In this document: one piece after another, positions 36,822-46,277 of the stretch | Position numbering within the stretch: the first letter of the stretch is position 1 | Layout: every line of letters begins with the position of its first letter | Source of the DNA: an uncultured Pseudanabaenaceae cyanobacterium | GTDB lineage: Bacteria; Cyanobacteriota; Cyanobacteriia; PCC-9006; JAAUQQ01 | Length of the DNA stretch: 58,948 bases | Assembly: GCA_938002085.1 (NCBI GenBank) | Contig: CALLAT010000035.1 | Coordinates: 1 to 58,948 of the forward strand | Direction: 5' to 3' | The notes under the pieces: generated by a model | Told to the model about the DNA's origin: nothing | Seen by the model: the letters and a program-made list of their open reading frames with translations, nothing else | Database searches by the model: none | Program-made: the position numbers and the translations under genes

Positions 36822-37481
36822 ATGTCCGTCTCCCACGCTCCCATCCCTTCCGCCCTTTTTGTCACTGGCAGCGATACCGATGTGGGCAAAAGCATCGTCT
36901 CGGCAATGCTAACCCTGGGCTTAAGGGCGAGCTACTGGAAACCCGTTCAATCGGGACCGGGCCCCAACGGGACAGAAGGTGACAGCGCCTACATTCAAGC
37001 CCTAACGGACTTACCCGAAGGGCATTTTTTGCCTGAGCGTTTTCGCCTCAGCCAGCCTCTTTCTCCCCATGCAGCGGCGGCGATTGATGGCATCGACATT
37101 CGCCTCAGCGACTTTGTCCTGCCCGCCCACGATCGCTCACACCTCATTGTGGAAGGGGCGGGCGGCCTGCTAGTCCCCCTCAACCAACGGGACTACATTC
37201 TGGATCTCATTCGCCAACTCCAAATTCCCGTGGTCTTGGTGGTCCGCAGCAGCCTGGGCACCATCAACCACACCCTGCTATCCATCGAGCAATTGCGCCG
37301 AGCCAAGGTTCCAATCTTGGGTGTGGTGATGAATGGCCCCAAGAATCAGGGGAATCGAGAGGCGATCGCCCATTACGGTCAAGTCCCCATCCTTTTAGAG
37401 CTAGAGCGCTTACCCAATTTAAATGCGGTCTCACTTCAGACTGCCTTTGATGCGATCGCTTGGCCTGACACCTCAACCTAG
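36822..37481 (+). CDS. bioD: ATP-dependent dethiobiotin synthetase BioD
   Basis: The product is 219 residues. The P-loop is FVTGSDTDVGKSIVS (about 14-28), and the second motif is YWKPVQSGP. HLIVEGAGGLLVPL is the conserved strand-loop. BioD closes the ureido ring using CO2 and ATP. The gene starts 32 bases after the fusion gene, so the two are likely cotranscribed. bioA, bioB and bioU are not in the window. Confidence 0.94.
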   Translation: MSVSHAPIPSALFVTGSDTDVGKSIVSAMLTLGLRASYWKPVQSGPGPNGTEGDSAYIQALTDLPEGHFLPERFRLSQPLSPHAAAAIDGIDIRLSDFVLPAHDRSHLIVEGAGGLLVPLNQRDYILDLIRQLQIPVVLVVRSSLGTINHTLLSIEQLRRAKVPILGVVMNGPKNQGNREAIAHYGQVPILLELERLPNLNAVSLQTAFDAIAWPDTST

Positions 37482-37964
37482 AGAAATAGCAGCTCAAACG
37501 AGTTCCAGGTATCGAAAACCTAGGCATTTCCTCATAGGCAAATCAGGCCATGCCATCCTCTCTCTAGGCTCCATCCGCTTAACAGTTAGCTACCAGATCG
37601 AAATCACGGACAAATATTTTTTACAGAAGCTTAATAGTAAAAACGCGGCTTTTCTCGGATCTAAAGAGCGTTTGTCATCAACGGTTGATGTGTGACTTTT
37701 ATCCTCGCCCCCCCGCAGATATACCAAGTCAGTTTTTCATCTGTCCATCCTGAAAAGAAGCATCACCACCTGAAGAGGTAATTAAGACCTGGAGCGCGAT
37801 TGCAGCTCCGCACATCTCAGAAGGAGATTGTGCCAGTTCGAACATTAGACTTCGGCAGTGGCAGCGCAACGCTAAATGGCCCGAGGGGTGACAAGCGTAT
37901 TTGCAAAAGGCTTTTCGCCTCCTTCACAATCCTCCATCCGACAGAACACAATGGGAGAGTCACC
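37482..37964. other. Region between bioD and the TPR gene
   Basis: About 320-480 bases, depending on the TPR gene start. It holds an A/T-rich stretch near 37600-37660 that may include a promoter. No clear terminator hairpin was found for bioD. The frame of the TPR gene stays open upstream to 37800 but with atypical composition. Confidence 0.4.
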
Positions 37965-40496
37965 GTGACTTTGGCAACTTCGCTCAAACAATCCACTCCC
38001 CAACGCCCCCCCCAAGACGTTTCTGCCATGAATGGCCTTCAAGATCCAGCCGTAGCACCCTCGCCAGCTCACTACAACCAACAGGTATATCAGCGACTCA
38101 AGGTTTCCTTGAGCCTCGGATTACGTCGCCAGCTCTTCGTAGCGGTCTGTGACGATCCGAACCTGCGAAATCGCCTTGCAGGGCAGCTACACCGAGAATT
38201 GGTCCAGCAAGGTGCTGACCAAGTGGCTGCATCCATCGAGCGCAGTGGCATTCCCACCGTCCATGAGAATCTGGTCAGCCTCAAACTCGATCTCAACGAC
38301 CCCAACCCAATCGCCCAGGTCTCCCACTGGCTGCGAACAAACGTGCCTCGGTCTGAACAAGACCAGCCCATGCCCTCCTTTCAAATTCTGGGCATTGAGC
38401 AGCTCACCCGACAGCCTGCGGCAGTGCAGCGCCTATTCATTAGCTATCTGCGTGCCCTAGAGCGGCAGCTACCCGCCCTCAACTCCGCCCTAATTCTCTG
38501 GGTCACTCGGCCCTGGTTCCACAACATTCGTAAGTCTGCACCGGAATGTTGGCAGTGGTGCAGCGGCACCTTTGAATTCCAGGCCGAGCCTCTCCCCCTC
38601 AGTGCCGATGAGCGCCCCCAAAGCTCCGTCCCAGAGATGGACGCCCTCACCCCCGGAGCAGAATCGGGTGTGACCGTTGCCAACGCTGTCGCTCAGCCAG
38701 CGTTAGAGGAAGAGGAAGAGGAAGCCAGCACCGGAGACTACAGCGCCGCCAAGGTCATCGCAGCGGAAGCCGCTCTTATGGCTGCATCTGGCGTAGAGGC
38801 TCGCTTAATCGAAGAAGAAGAGGAATCTTCCAGTCACCAGGCATCAGCCGAAGGACATGTAGCGCCTCCTCCCTCTACCGATGCCCCCCTTAAATCTTCG
38901 TCGGTCGTTGCCTTCGATCGCATCTACGGCCCTGAAGAAAAGCCTGTCATCCCAACCAAACAGGACACCCCAGACTCCACTGAAACCTCAGCTCACCAGA
39001 TTGCAGCAGACTCCCAAACAGCACCCTCTCCCGCTGACTCCCCATCCCAGCCTCCTCCATCCGCAAAGCAAGGCTCCGAGCCACAAACCGCAACAGAACC
39101 TACCACCCCCTTCACGCCGCCCAGCCCGGCAGAAGAGGTTGCAGCGGCCCCCGCAACCCACACCATCTCCCACACCTTCGCTAGCGTCGCCGAGCGAGAA
39201 GAAGCCCAGCTGCTAGCCCACATCGAAGTCCTGCGTCAGCAAAATGCTAGCTCCGAAGACTTAGCGATTTCTTACCTGGACTTAGGCCGCTTCTACCGCC
39301 GCCGCATGGAGCAAGGCGACCAGTCCCAAGACTTCACCCGCTATGCGATCGTGGCCTACGAGCAGGTGCTTGAATGGCTCTGCTTCAACGACCCGGCCGC
39401 GACAACGAGTAGCCTCTCCTGGCCCGACACCCTCAATGACCTCGGCACCCTCTACTGGATGGCCTCCCGCAAACCTGAATCCCCCGACATGGGGATTTCC
39501 TACATCAAGCTTGCGATTCAGACCTACCGCCTCGGCCTCAAGAACACCAAGCCTGAGGAGAATCCCAAGGCCTTTGCCATGCTGCAAAACAATCTGGGCA
39601 CGGTCCATAGCGACTTTGCTCACCACCAGGATGCAGCCGAAAATCTGAACCACGCGATTGATGCCTACAAGGAAGCCTTGCGTTTCCGCCAGCCGGAGTC
39701 CGCACCGTTGAAGTACGCCTCCACCCAGAACAACCTGGGCACGGCTTACTGGCACTTGGCACAGCATGCCAATGCGCCAGAGAACCTGAAATGGGCGATC
39801 GCGGCCTATTCCCAAGCCGCCCAGTACTACAACCCCGACGAGCAGCCCGACAGCTACGCCATGATCCAGAACAACTTGGGCACGGCTTACTGGAACCTGG
39901 CCCAAATTGCCCCCAACGAGGAATCCCCCGAAGGCAACGGCCACTTCATGGCCCAGGAATGGCTCTCCCTCGCCGTCAACGCCTACAACAACGCCCTCCG
40001 CTTCCGCACCTTGCAAGTTGCCCCTGGCAGCTACGCCTCCACCCAAAACAACCTGGGCACGGCCTACTGGCAACTCGCGAACCAGGAAGGGCAAGAGGCT
40101 TCAGCCGGAAAGGAATATCTGCAACTGAGCATTCTCGCCTACGAAGCCGCCCTCAATGCAGCAGACTTCCTCAAAGGGCAGAACCTGCTGTCCCAGCTCA
40201 ACTTCGACCCCTTCGCCACCCACAGCAACACAGGCTTAGTGCATTACCAGCTAGCGACAGACTTCGCCGGAGACTTCAACGACGAAGCTCAGCAGCAGCA
40301 TCTGGACCAGGCATTAACGCACCATGTGCAAGCCATGGAGGGCTGGAAAGAGAAGCCAGAACTGTACGATCCTGCCGTGGCCGTACTGGTGCAGACCATT
40401 CAGCGCTGCTACGAAAAGTGGGGCAGCAGTGGACAGAATCGGGCCCTGGGCCGAGTGCCGGGTGAACTACTCCCTGAGCTACTGCCGAAGCTCTAA
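37965..40496 (+). CDS. Large TPR-repeat protein with P-loop-less NTPase-like N-terminus
   Basis: I choose the GTG at 37965 with GGGAGAG five bases before it (843 residues). Other starts are a GTG at 37830 and an ATG at 38028. The N-terminal 160 residues resemble the core of an AAA-type domain (LFVAVCDDP, FQILGIEQLTRQPAAVQRLF, ALILWVTRPWF) but no Walker A is present. A disordered, acidic and Pro-rich stretch of about 200 residues follows. The last 420 residues hold TPR units, including five copies of NNLGTAYW or close variants (NNLGTVHS). Such repeats bind proteins. The partner is unknown. A terminator lies about 40 bases downstream. Confidence 0.85.
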   Translation: MTLATSLKQSTPQRPPQDVSAMNGLQDPAVAPSPAHYNQQVYQRLKVSLSLGLRRQLFVAVCDDPNLRNRLAGQLHRELVQQGADQVAASIERSGIPTVHENLVSLKLDLNDPNPIAQVSHWLRTNVPRSEQDQPMPSFQILGIEQLTRQPAAVQRLFISYLRALERQLPALNSALILWVTRPWFHNIRKSAPECWQWCSGTFEFQAEPLPLSADERPQSSVPEMDALTPGAESGVTVANAVAQPALEEEEEEASTGDYSAAKVIAAEAALMAASGVEARLIEEEEESSSHQASAEGHVAPPPSTDAPLKSSSVVAFDRIYGPEEKPVIPTKQDTPDSTETSAHQIAADSQTAPSPADSPSQPPPSAKQGSEPQTATEPTTPFTPPSPAEEVAAAPATHTISHTFASVAEREEAQLLAHIEVLRQQNASSEDLAISYLDLGRFYRRRMEQGDQSQDFTRYAIVAYEQVLEWLCFNDPAATTSSLSWPDTLNDLGTLYWMASRKPESPDMGISYIKLAIQTYRLGLKNTKPEENPKAFAMLQNNLGTVHSDFAHHQDAAENLNHAIDAYKEALRFRQPESAPLKYASTQNNLGTAYWHLAQHANAPENLKWAIAAYSQAAQYYNPDEQPDSYAMIQNNLGTAYWNLAQIAPNEESPEGNGHFMAQEWLSLAVNAYNNALRFRTLQVAPGSYASTQNNLGTAYWQLANQEGQEASAGKEYLQLSILAYEAALNAADFLKGQNLLSQLNFDPFATHSNTGLVHYQLATDFAGDFNDEAQQQHLDQALTHHVQAMEGWKEKPELYDPAVAVLVQTIQRCYEKWGSSGQNRALGRVPGELLPELLPKL

Positions 40497-40533
40497 ATAA
40501 GACTGGGCAGAGATTATCCATTCTCCCCTTTGC

Positions 40534-40570
40534 ATTCTGTCTCTGGCCTTGAGCTAGGGACAGAATTTTT
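40534..40570 (+). terminator. Terminator of the TPR gene
   Basis: ATTCTGTC (40535-40542) pairs with GACAGAAT (40559-40566), and the second arm is followed by five T. It begins 38 bases after the stop codon. Confidence 0.75.
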
Positions 40571-40690
40571 GTATTGGAACAAGCTTGTTTATTCCCCCAA
40601 CCAACATCCACACTCCACCCCACAACAGCGCCCGTTAACTCATACAGCCCCTAGTCCTCACCAACCCAACTGAAGCAATCCAGCCCGCAT

Positions 40691-40745
40691 GGGAGGGGTG
40701 ACCCGTCAGGGGACGCCGTCGTCCCATACGGCTGGAGTGGGGGGA
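40691..40745. repeat. Dispersed hairpin repeat, copy C
   Basis: It shares GTGACCCGTC-GGGGAC and CGTCGTCCC, then CGGC, with copies A and B. Its stem is GGGAC (40710-40714) and GTCCC (40721-40725). The pair is different from those in A (GGGAGA/TCTCCC) and B (GGGGGA/TCCCCC) and still complementary. The second hairpin is not preserved here. Confidence 0.6.
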
Positions 40746-41176
40746 GAGTTCCACGGATTTGCCGCTTGCCTCTTCCAGCCCAGCCCAGCTCTCCCCCTAC
40801 CAAGCCACCAAACACCCACCCAAACCAGTAGACAGTCAAAAAACTGACCCCAAAGAAACCCACCCAAACCAGCCCAAACAGCCTTACAGAGCCATGTCAG
40901 CTCCAAGCGAACCAGCCATCACTCCCTTCAAAGACCCCTGCCAGAGTCATAAATCTGCCCAAACGACCCCTCACAGCCCAAAAAACAATGTAGGTCAGAC
41001 CCCCCAGAGGACAACACCCCAGGTACATCACCCCGCAAGGGCGATCGCAAATGCCGCACATTCCCAAACAGCGGTATTACTAATTCCAACAGCGCAGTTG
41101 CGCCTGTGCTCCCCCCCAAATGCACAACCGCAACTCCACCTAAACGATCGAAAAGAAAAGGCTACGACACCGACCT

Positions 41177-41497
41177 ATGCACCAGGCCGAATCCCTCAGC
41201 TTCACCAGCGAGATCGCTCAACGCTACGACCTCCCCAGCACCATTCGCATCCGCACCTACTGCGACAGCGAACAAGAGCTCAGCATCACCGTCCCCACCA
41301 TCGCCGCGGCCCACCACCAATGGCGACGCATCCACAACCTCAGCCGCGCCGCCGAACGCCTCGACTGCCTCTGGCTCCGCATCGACATCCAAGGTAAAGA
41401 CGAGCCCTACCGCCGCTGCCCCCTCGAATGGGCCCTCTTCTTCGGCTCAGACGAAATGCCCCGCCCCCTCCTCAACCGCAAAAGCGAGCGCGGCTAA
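41177..41497 (+). CDS. Small protein of unknown function
   Basis: The product is 106 residues. I do not recognise a family. It has the composition of a folded protein, with strands (TIRIRTYC, ELSITVPT) and RAAERLDCLWLRIDIQGKDEPYRRCPLEWALFFGS in part. There is no signal peptide or membrane segment. It has three Cys. Frames on both strands overlap it, but their products are low in complexity. It ends 101 bases from the 3' end of the convergent cinA gene. Confidence 0.6.
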   Translation: MHQAESLSFTSEIAQRYDLPSTIRIRTYCDSEQELSITVPTIAAAHHQWRRIHNLSRAAERLDCLWLRIDIQGKDEPYRRCPLEWALFFGSDEMPRPLLNRKSERG

Positions 41498-41597
41498 CCT
41501 CAAAATGCTCCTCGACATCCCCGTACGGGCGGGTGTAGCAGATAAATTCACGCCTTCGTACTTTATCCACCATCAAAACCCGCCCCAACCATCGCGC

Positions 41598-42854
41598 TTA
41601 GCCCAACGCCAACCGCAGCAAATTCAACGCCTCCAACGCTGCGCGATCGCGAATCACCCCCCGATACCGCTGACCAAACTGACACCGCACCGCCTTCACC
41701 GAACCATCTGGCCCAGCCACCCCGATATACACCAACCCCACCGGCTTCTCATCGCTGCCGCCCCCTGGCCCTGCAATCCCCGTAATCCCAATCCCCCAAC
41801 TCGTCTTTAGCGCTGTCCGAACGCCCTGGGCCATCTGCTCAGCCACCACAGCACTCACCGCTCCCTGGGTTGCCAAGACCTCCGCCTCAACCCCCAGCAA
41901 ATTCTGCTTAACTGAATTGTCATAGGAAATCACTCCACCCCAAAAGTAAGTCGAGCTCCCCGGCACCGCAGTCAACCTCTGCCCCAGACCACCGCCCGTG
42001 CAAGACTCCGCCACCGCCAAGGTCTCACCTCGGCCCAGCAGCAGCTCACCCACCACCGTCGCCAGGGTCTGCTCATCAGCTCCGAAGTAATGGTCACCAC
42101 CGACGGCCTCTAATTCCTTCGCCACTGGCTCAATCAGCGCCTCAGCTTCCGCCTCAGTCTCCGCCCGCGCCGTCACCCGCAGCCTTACCTCTCCATCCCC
42201 GGCATAGGGCGCCACGGTGGGATTCTCCCGCTCAAAGAAAGGAGCCACCTGCTCCGCCAGAGTCGATTCACCAATACCGTGGAACTTCAGCGTCCGACTG
42301 GCAAAAGTTCCCTGACTCCAGCCCTGCCGCTGCAACCAAGGCACCGAAGTCTCCCTCCACATGCCCTTCATTTCCCGAGGCACCCCCGGAAAGGTCATCA
42401 GCACCAGTCCAGGCCTTGCCTCCCAAATCATGCCCGGAGCCGTACCGCTGTTATTGGGCAAGAGCTCAGCGCCTTGGGGTTGGAAGGCCTGCTTAAAGCT
42501 ACTCTCTGTGGGTGCCATGCCGATGCTGGCGTATTTCTTGCGAATATCTTCGACCACATTGGACCATTCGATCAGCGGGGCATCGAAGAAGTCAGCGATC
42601 GCTTCTGTCGTCAAGTCGTCGGGTGTGGGACCCAAGCCGCCCGTGAAGAGGATCAGACGGGAGCGCTCACAGGCGATCGCCAAGGCCCGCTGAATACGAT
42701 TGGGATTGTCCCCCACAACGGTTTGGTAATAGTGGGGAATGCCCAAGGTAGCTAGCTCTTGGGCGAGATAGCGAGCATTGCCATTGAGGATATCTCCTAA
42801 CAGCAGCTCCGTTCCCACGCAAATGACTTCTGCTGCACCTTTACCGTTGCCCAC
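41598..42854 (-). CDS. cinA: CinA-family protein, MoCF-like and NMN deamidase-like domains
   Basis: The product is 418 residues from a GTG at 42854 with GAGAG five bases before it; a TTG at 42866 would add four. The N-terminal MoCF-like domain has ICVGTELLLGDILNGNARYLA and FTGGLGPTPDDLTTEAIA. The C-terminal CinA domain has LAVAESCTGGGLGQRLTAVPG, GGVISYDNSVKQNLLGV and GITGIAGPGGG. In several bacteria the C-terminal domain deamidates NMN and the N-terminal one hydrolyses ADP-ribose. CinA is named after competence induction in Gram-positives. The N- and C-terminal domains both look intact here. Confidence 0.95.
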   Translation of the reverse strand: MGNGKGAAEVICVGTELLLGDILNGNARYLAQELATLGIPHYYQTVVGDNPNRIQRALAIACERSRLILFTGGLGPTPDDLTTEAIADFFDAPLIEWSNVVEDIRKKYASIGMAPTESSFKQAFQPQGAELLPNNSGTAPGMIWEARPGLVLMTFPGVPREMKGMWRETSVPWLQRQGWSQGTFASRTLKFHGIGESTLAEQVAPFFERENPTVAPYAGDGEVRLRVTARAETEAEAEALIEPVAKELEAVGGDHYFGADEQTLATVVGELLLGRGETLAVAESCTGGGLGQRLTAVPGSSTYFWGGVISYDNSVKQNLLGVEAEVLATQGAVSAVVAEQMAQGVRTALKTSWGIGITGIAGPGGGSDEKPVGLVYIGVAGPDGSVKAVRCQFGQRYRGVIRDRAALEALNLLRLALG

Positions 42855-43016
42855 GACCGCTCTCAATGATTTTTGCTGGTTTCTATCCTAATGGTTTAGG
42901 CCCAGAACGGTACGTTTGTTTGGGTCTGAAGGGCAGGGCGTTGAGGTGGGGCTGGATGGCGATTCCGTAGGAAGCTTGCTTTGCAATCGCTTCCTGACAT
43001 GCGCCTTTAAACAACA

Positions 43017-43085
43017 TAGGGGCGAAGCATTGGGCAGATATATCCAGGGATTTCCCCAGACTCCTTACCAAATACTTCGCCCCTA
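43017..43085. repeat. Intergenic palindromic repeat, TAGGGGCGAAG type
   Basis: TAGGGGCGAAG (43017-43027) and CTTCGCCCCTA (43075-43085) are exact complements. The outer arm resembles the repeat at 16512-16590. The element lies between the wecA-like stop and the cinA start. Confidence 0.65.
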
Positions 43086-43115
43086 AAGGCCAATTATCAA
43101 CGGCTAACCTACAGG

Positions 43116-44171
43116 CTATTCCTTGGCCTGGCGGCTAGACCGGCTCGCCTGCCAGCCCGTGTAGCTCAGCAACACCGTTGCCCCCGCCGCGTAGGCATAG
43201 CCGCTAGGAATACCAGAGAAAGCCATGGCCAAACTACCCACCCACAGGGTCAAGCAGTAAATCACCAACACAGTGGAGCGATGAGACAATCCAGCTTCCA
43301 GCAAACGGTGATGCAGGTGACGCTTATCGGCAATAAAAGGCGAATCGCCATTGCGCAATCGCTGGAAAATCACCGCCGACATATCCAGGATGGGAATTGC
43401 CAAAATCAAGTAAGGCAGCAACACCGCCACCGTCGTCACACTCTTGACCAAGCCAATAACCCCAACCCCCGCCAGGGTGAAGCCCATAAAGTATGCTCCG
43501 CCATCGCCCATAAATATCTGGGCTGGGTTGAAGTTATAGCGCAAGAAGCCCAGGGCTCCACCTGCCAAAGCCGCCGCAATAATTGCCGCAGCAGGCTGAT
43601 TCATAAACAAGCAAACAATCAACATCACCACAGCGGCAATGCCGGACACGCCAGCCGCAAGGCCATCGAGACCATCAATCCAGTTAATGGCATTGGCCAT
43701 GCCCACTAGCCAAATCGTGGTGATGGGCAAGCTGAGCCAAACCGGGAAAGCCACTAAGCCATAGGCCGGAACGGTCACGAAATCGATACGGACACCAGCC
43801 TGCCAAGCCAGGGATGCAACAATAATCTGCAAAAACAGACGGCTGAAAGGGGACAGATTGAAGAGGTCGTCCGCTAGGCCGATCGCAAAGAAAGCAACGC
43901 CCCCAATGACCACGCCCAACACCTGGGACATCTTGTCTGGCGGGAGCATTTCAAAGCCGCGCAAGCTCCAAATTGCAGCCAGGGCAAGCATCGTGCCGCA
44001 AAAGATAGAGACACCGCCCAATCGAACCATGGGCTGCTGGTGAACCTTGCGGTGGTTGGGCTGATCCACCCGACCACTGCGGAGTCCCCAGGAACGGACC
44101 AGAGGAGTCATGCCTAGGACCACCAGAGCGGCGATACCAAAGGCTAAGAGATGATAGAGCTGTACGGGCAT
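43116..44171 (-). CDS. WecA/TagO-like undecaprenyl-phosphate sugar-1-phosphate transferase
   Basis: The product is 351 residues from the ATG at 44171; a GTG two codons earlier is possible. It is a polytopic membrane protein of the MraY/WecA superfamily with about ten segments. Marker motifs are GLADDLFNLSP, NAINWIDGLDGLAAG and IFMGDGGAYFMG, and HLHHRLLEAG near the end. Such enzymes load GlcNAc-1-phosphate or a related sugar on undecaprenyl phosphate to start polysaccharide or wall polymer synthesis. The motif HLHHRLLEAGLSHR fits the WecA side of the family rather than MraY. The donor sugar is not known. Confidence 0.92.
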   Translation of the reverse strand: MPVQLYHLLAFGIAALVVLGMTPLVRSWGLRSGRVDQPNHRKVHQQPMVRLGGVSIFCGTMLALAAIWSLRGFEMLPPDKMSQVLGVVIGGVAFFAIGLADDLFNLSPFSRLFLQIIVASLAWQAGVRIDFVTVPAYGLVAFPVWLSLPITTIWLVGMANAINWIDGLDGLAAGVSGIAAVVMLIVCLFMNQPAAAIIAAALAGGALGFLRYNFNPAQIFMGDGGAYFMGFTLAGVGVIGLVKSVTTVAVLLPYLILAIPILDMSAVIFQRLRNGDSPFIADKRHLHHRLLEAGLSHRSTVLVIYCLTLWVGSLAMAFSGIPSGYAYAAGATVLLSYTGWQASRSSRQAKE

Positions 44172-44690
44172 TAGCACTCAAGGGGTAACGGCTAAAAACC
44201 AAAAACCTGACAAATGTCGCTGATGCATCAACCCTGAACGCCACACTTTGAGTTTCAAAGTTTTGACGGCAACGAATCCAGCAACGGTAGCCAGCCCTGG
44301 CAAGTCAATTAAGGGAAAGAGAACACAGAAAGGCTTATGTCCACGCTATTCCCAACGAAACTTACTCAAGTATGTGAACTAGCGTGAAGTCGTAGCGACA
44401 ATACATTAGCTCAAAAGGGACGGGCTGTACATCGAGAGAATACTCAGCCCAAACCTAGAAAGGATCAAGGTTTGAGCCAATTAATTGGTTAGAAAAACAG
44501 GCGCTAAATCGCCCGTCGTGCGGGGTCCAGCACGATCGCGACTAAGCCACAGAGATAGCGCTAGCTTTCCCAAAAAACAAAAGCGACGGACTCCTAGGAT
44601 TAGGATTCCATCGCTTTTATTGGGCGACTCGGACCCGCTCAAGAGCTGGGCTCTCTAAAAATCCGCGTCTATGTTGTTGTCAATCCAGGC
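44172..44690. other. Region between glyA and wecA-like gene
   Basis: These 519 bases hold the glyA terminator (44579-44618) and the leader of the wecA-like gene. TTAGCACTC just before the start codon resembles half of a CIRCE element, but the second half is absent. No further gene is seen. Confidence 0.5.
44579..44618 (-). terminator. Terminator of glyA
   Basis: AAAAGCGACGGACTCCTA pairs with TAGGATTCCATCGCTTTT with two mismatches around GGAT. Read on the minus strand it ends in TCGCTTTTGTTTTTTGG. It begins 73 bases after the glyA stop codon. Confidence 0.8.
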
Positions 44691-45974
44691 TTATACCAAG
44701 GCTGCTTCGCGGGAGCCCAGATGAGGATACAGCGGGAAGCGGGAGCAGAGGGCAGCCACACGATCGCGACATTGCTGCTCAATAGCACTGTCTTCGGGGT
44801 TCTGTAGGCGATCGGCAATGATATTTGCGATTTCCTTGAACTCTTCAACACCCATGCCTCGGCTGGTCATAGCTGGGGAGCCCAGACGCAAGCCGCTCGT
44901 CACAAAGGGAGACTCAGGGTCAAAGGGCACGGTGTTCTTGTTGGCCGTGATGTTGACGGCACTCACCAGCATGTCCGCAACCTTGCCCGTCATATTGACG
45001 GAGCGCAAATCAACGAGGACCAAGTGATTGTCCGTGCCGTTGGAGACGGTCTTGAGGCCGCGCTCCTGGAGCTGGGCTGCGAGGGTCTGGGCATTGGCAA
45101 TCACGTTGGCAGCGTAGTCCTTGAAGTCAGGTTTGAGCGCTTCACCGAAGGCAACGGCTTTGGCTGCGATCACATGCTCCAACGGACCGCCTTGGCTACC
45201 GGGGAAGACAGACTTATCAAACTTTTTGCCCAGGTCCACATCGTTGGTCATAATCAGGCCACCGCGAGGACCCCGTAGGGTCTTGTGGGTGGTGGTGGTG
45301 ACCACGTGGCAGTGGGGAATGGGGTTGGGATGGAGACCCGCCGCCACTAGGCCTGCGATGTGGGCGATGTCCGCCATGAGATAAGCACCCACTTCATCGG
45401 CGATTTCGCGGAACTTGGCGAAGTCGATGGTGCGGGGATAAGCAGAGTAGCCACAGATCATCAGCTTGGGCTTTTTCTCCAAGGCAATCTTGCGAATTTC
45501 GTCGAAGTCCAGCTGCTCAGTTTCTTTGCTGACGCCGTACTGGACAACGTTGAACCACTTACCAGAGACATTAACGGGAGAACCATGGGTCAGATGGCCG
45601 CCATGGGACAGGTCCATGCCCATGATGGTGTCGCCGGGCTTCAACAGGGTGAGGAAGACGGCAAAGTTGGCCTGGGCACCGGAGTGGGGCTGCACATTGG
45701 CATGGGCTGCACCAAACAGCTCCTTGATGCGGTCAATGGCAATCTGTTCAACTTGATCGACGAATTCACAGCCGCCGTAGTAGCGCTTGTTAGGCAAGCC
45801 TTCAGCGTACTTATTGGTGAGGCAGGAGCCCTGAGCTGCCATGACTGCAGCGGAGGTGAAGTTCTCGCTGGCAATGAGTTCCAGGTGATCACGCTGGCGG
45901 CCTCGCTCGTCTCCAATGAGGTTTGCGATCGCCGGATCGCTCTCTTGCAAGAAGTCAAAGTTAGTTTTGGTCAC
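44691..45974 (-). CDS. glyA: Serine hydroxymethyltransferase GlyA
   Basis: The product is 427 residues from a GTG at 45974 ([12 protein letters not shown]); this matches the usual family start and length. A TTG seven codons earlier is possible. PLP enzyme motifs are [54 protein letters not shown] and the PLP lysine in [14 protein letters not shown]. It interconverts serine and glycine with tetrahydrofolate and also supports photorespiration. A stable hairpin lies at 46070-46101 upstream, in the presumed 5' leader. Confidence 0.97.
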   Translation of the reverse strand: MTKTNFDFLQESDPAIANLIGDERGRQRDHLELIASENFTSAAVMAAQGSCLTNKYAEGLPNKRYYGGCEFVDQVEQIAIDRIKELFGAAHANVQPHSGAQANFAVFLTLLKPGDTIMGMDLSHGGHLTHGSPVNVSGKWFNVVQYGVSKETEQLDFDEIRKIALEKKPKLMICGYSAYPRTIDFAKFREIADEVGAYLMADIAHIAGLVAAGLHPNPIPHCHVVTTTTHKTLRGPRGGLIMTNDVDLGKKFDKSVFPGSQGGPLEHVIAAKAVAFGEALKPDFKDYAANVIANAQTLAAQLQERGLKTVSNGTDNHLVLVDLRSVNMTGKVADMLVSAVNITANKNTVPFDPESPFVTSGLRLGSPAMTSRGMGVEEFKEIANIIADRLQNPEDSAIEQQCRDRVAALCSRFPLYPHLGSREAALV

Positions 45975-46069
45975 AAAACCCGTCCCCGGTATCAATCAAA
46001 AGGCAATGGTTCATCATAACAGGGGCTCCCAAAGCGATCACAAGCTTTAAGCAAAGTGCAGAAATCATC

Positions 46070-46101
46070 AGGAATCTTACGGAGCAGAGGTGAAGATTCC
46101 T
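46070..46101 (-). promoter_or_regulatory. Hairpin in the glyA upstream region
   Basis: AGGAATCTT (46070-46078) pairs exactly with AAGATTCCT (46093-46101) around a 14-base loop. It lies about 96 bases before the glyA start codon. It could be an operator or leader structure. It does not look like a glycine riboswitch. Confidence 0.4.
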
Positions 46102-46277
46102 GCATAAGAGCAAGGTGACTTATAAAAACTCATCAAGGGTTATGGCATAACCGGCGGTCACAGTCGTGGATTGTGGCAAAAACTTAGTGGCTGCGGGCAA
46201 GTATGGTGGAGCGTTACTTGGGATAGGGGGTTGCTGTGGCGATCGCGGCCTCTTTTAACACGCTGGACTAGTTCAAT

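Larger units (their letters stand above)
40497..41176. other. Long non-coding stretch with repeat copy C
   Basis: These 680 bases contain a terminator (40534-40570), repeat copy C (40691-40745) and a Pro/Thr/Gln-coding-like stretch (40760-41150). The latter has an open plus-strand frame (40759-41397) but its composition (runs of Pro, Gln, His, Thr) is that of a chance frame in C/A-rich DNA. I do not call it a gene. Confidence 0.5.

Noticed and set aside
39282..40094. Minus-strand frame of 270 codons opposite the TPR gene
   Set aside because: Its repetition (RAQVVLGGGV-like) is only the mirror image of the repeated NNLGTAYW codons.
40759..41397. Plus-strand frame of 212 codons in the gap before the orphan gene
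   Set aside because: Pro/Gln/His/Thr runs reflect C- and A-rich DNA rather than a protein.
41106..41810. Plus-strand frame of 234 codons overlapping the 106-residue gene and cinA end
   Set aside because: Product is a run of Ala, Pro, Ser and Thr, as expected from a shifted frame; the overlapping 106-residue frame is better.
44172..44200. TTAGCACTC near the wecA-like start, as a CIRCE half site
   Set aside because: The complementary half is absent at the nine-base distance.
45360..46019. Plus-strand frame of 219 codons opposite glyA
   Set aside because: Antisense to a certain gene; composition is not protein-like.
46070..46200. Glycine riboswitch before glyA
   Set aside because: The conserved glycine aptamer core is not seen; only a simple hairpin is present.
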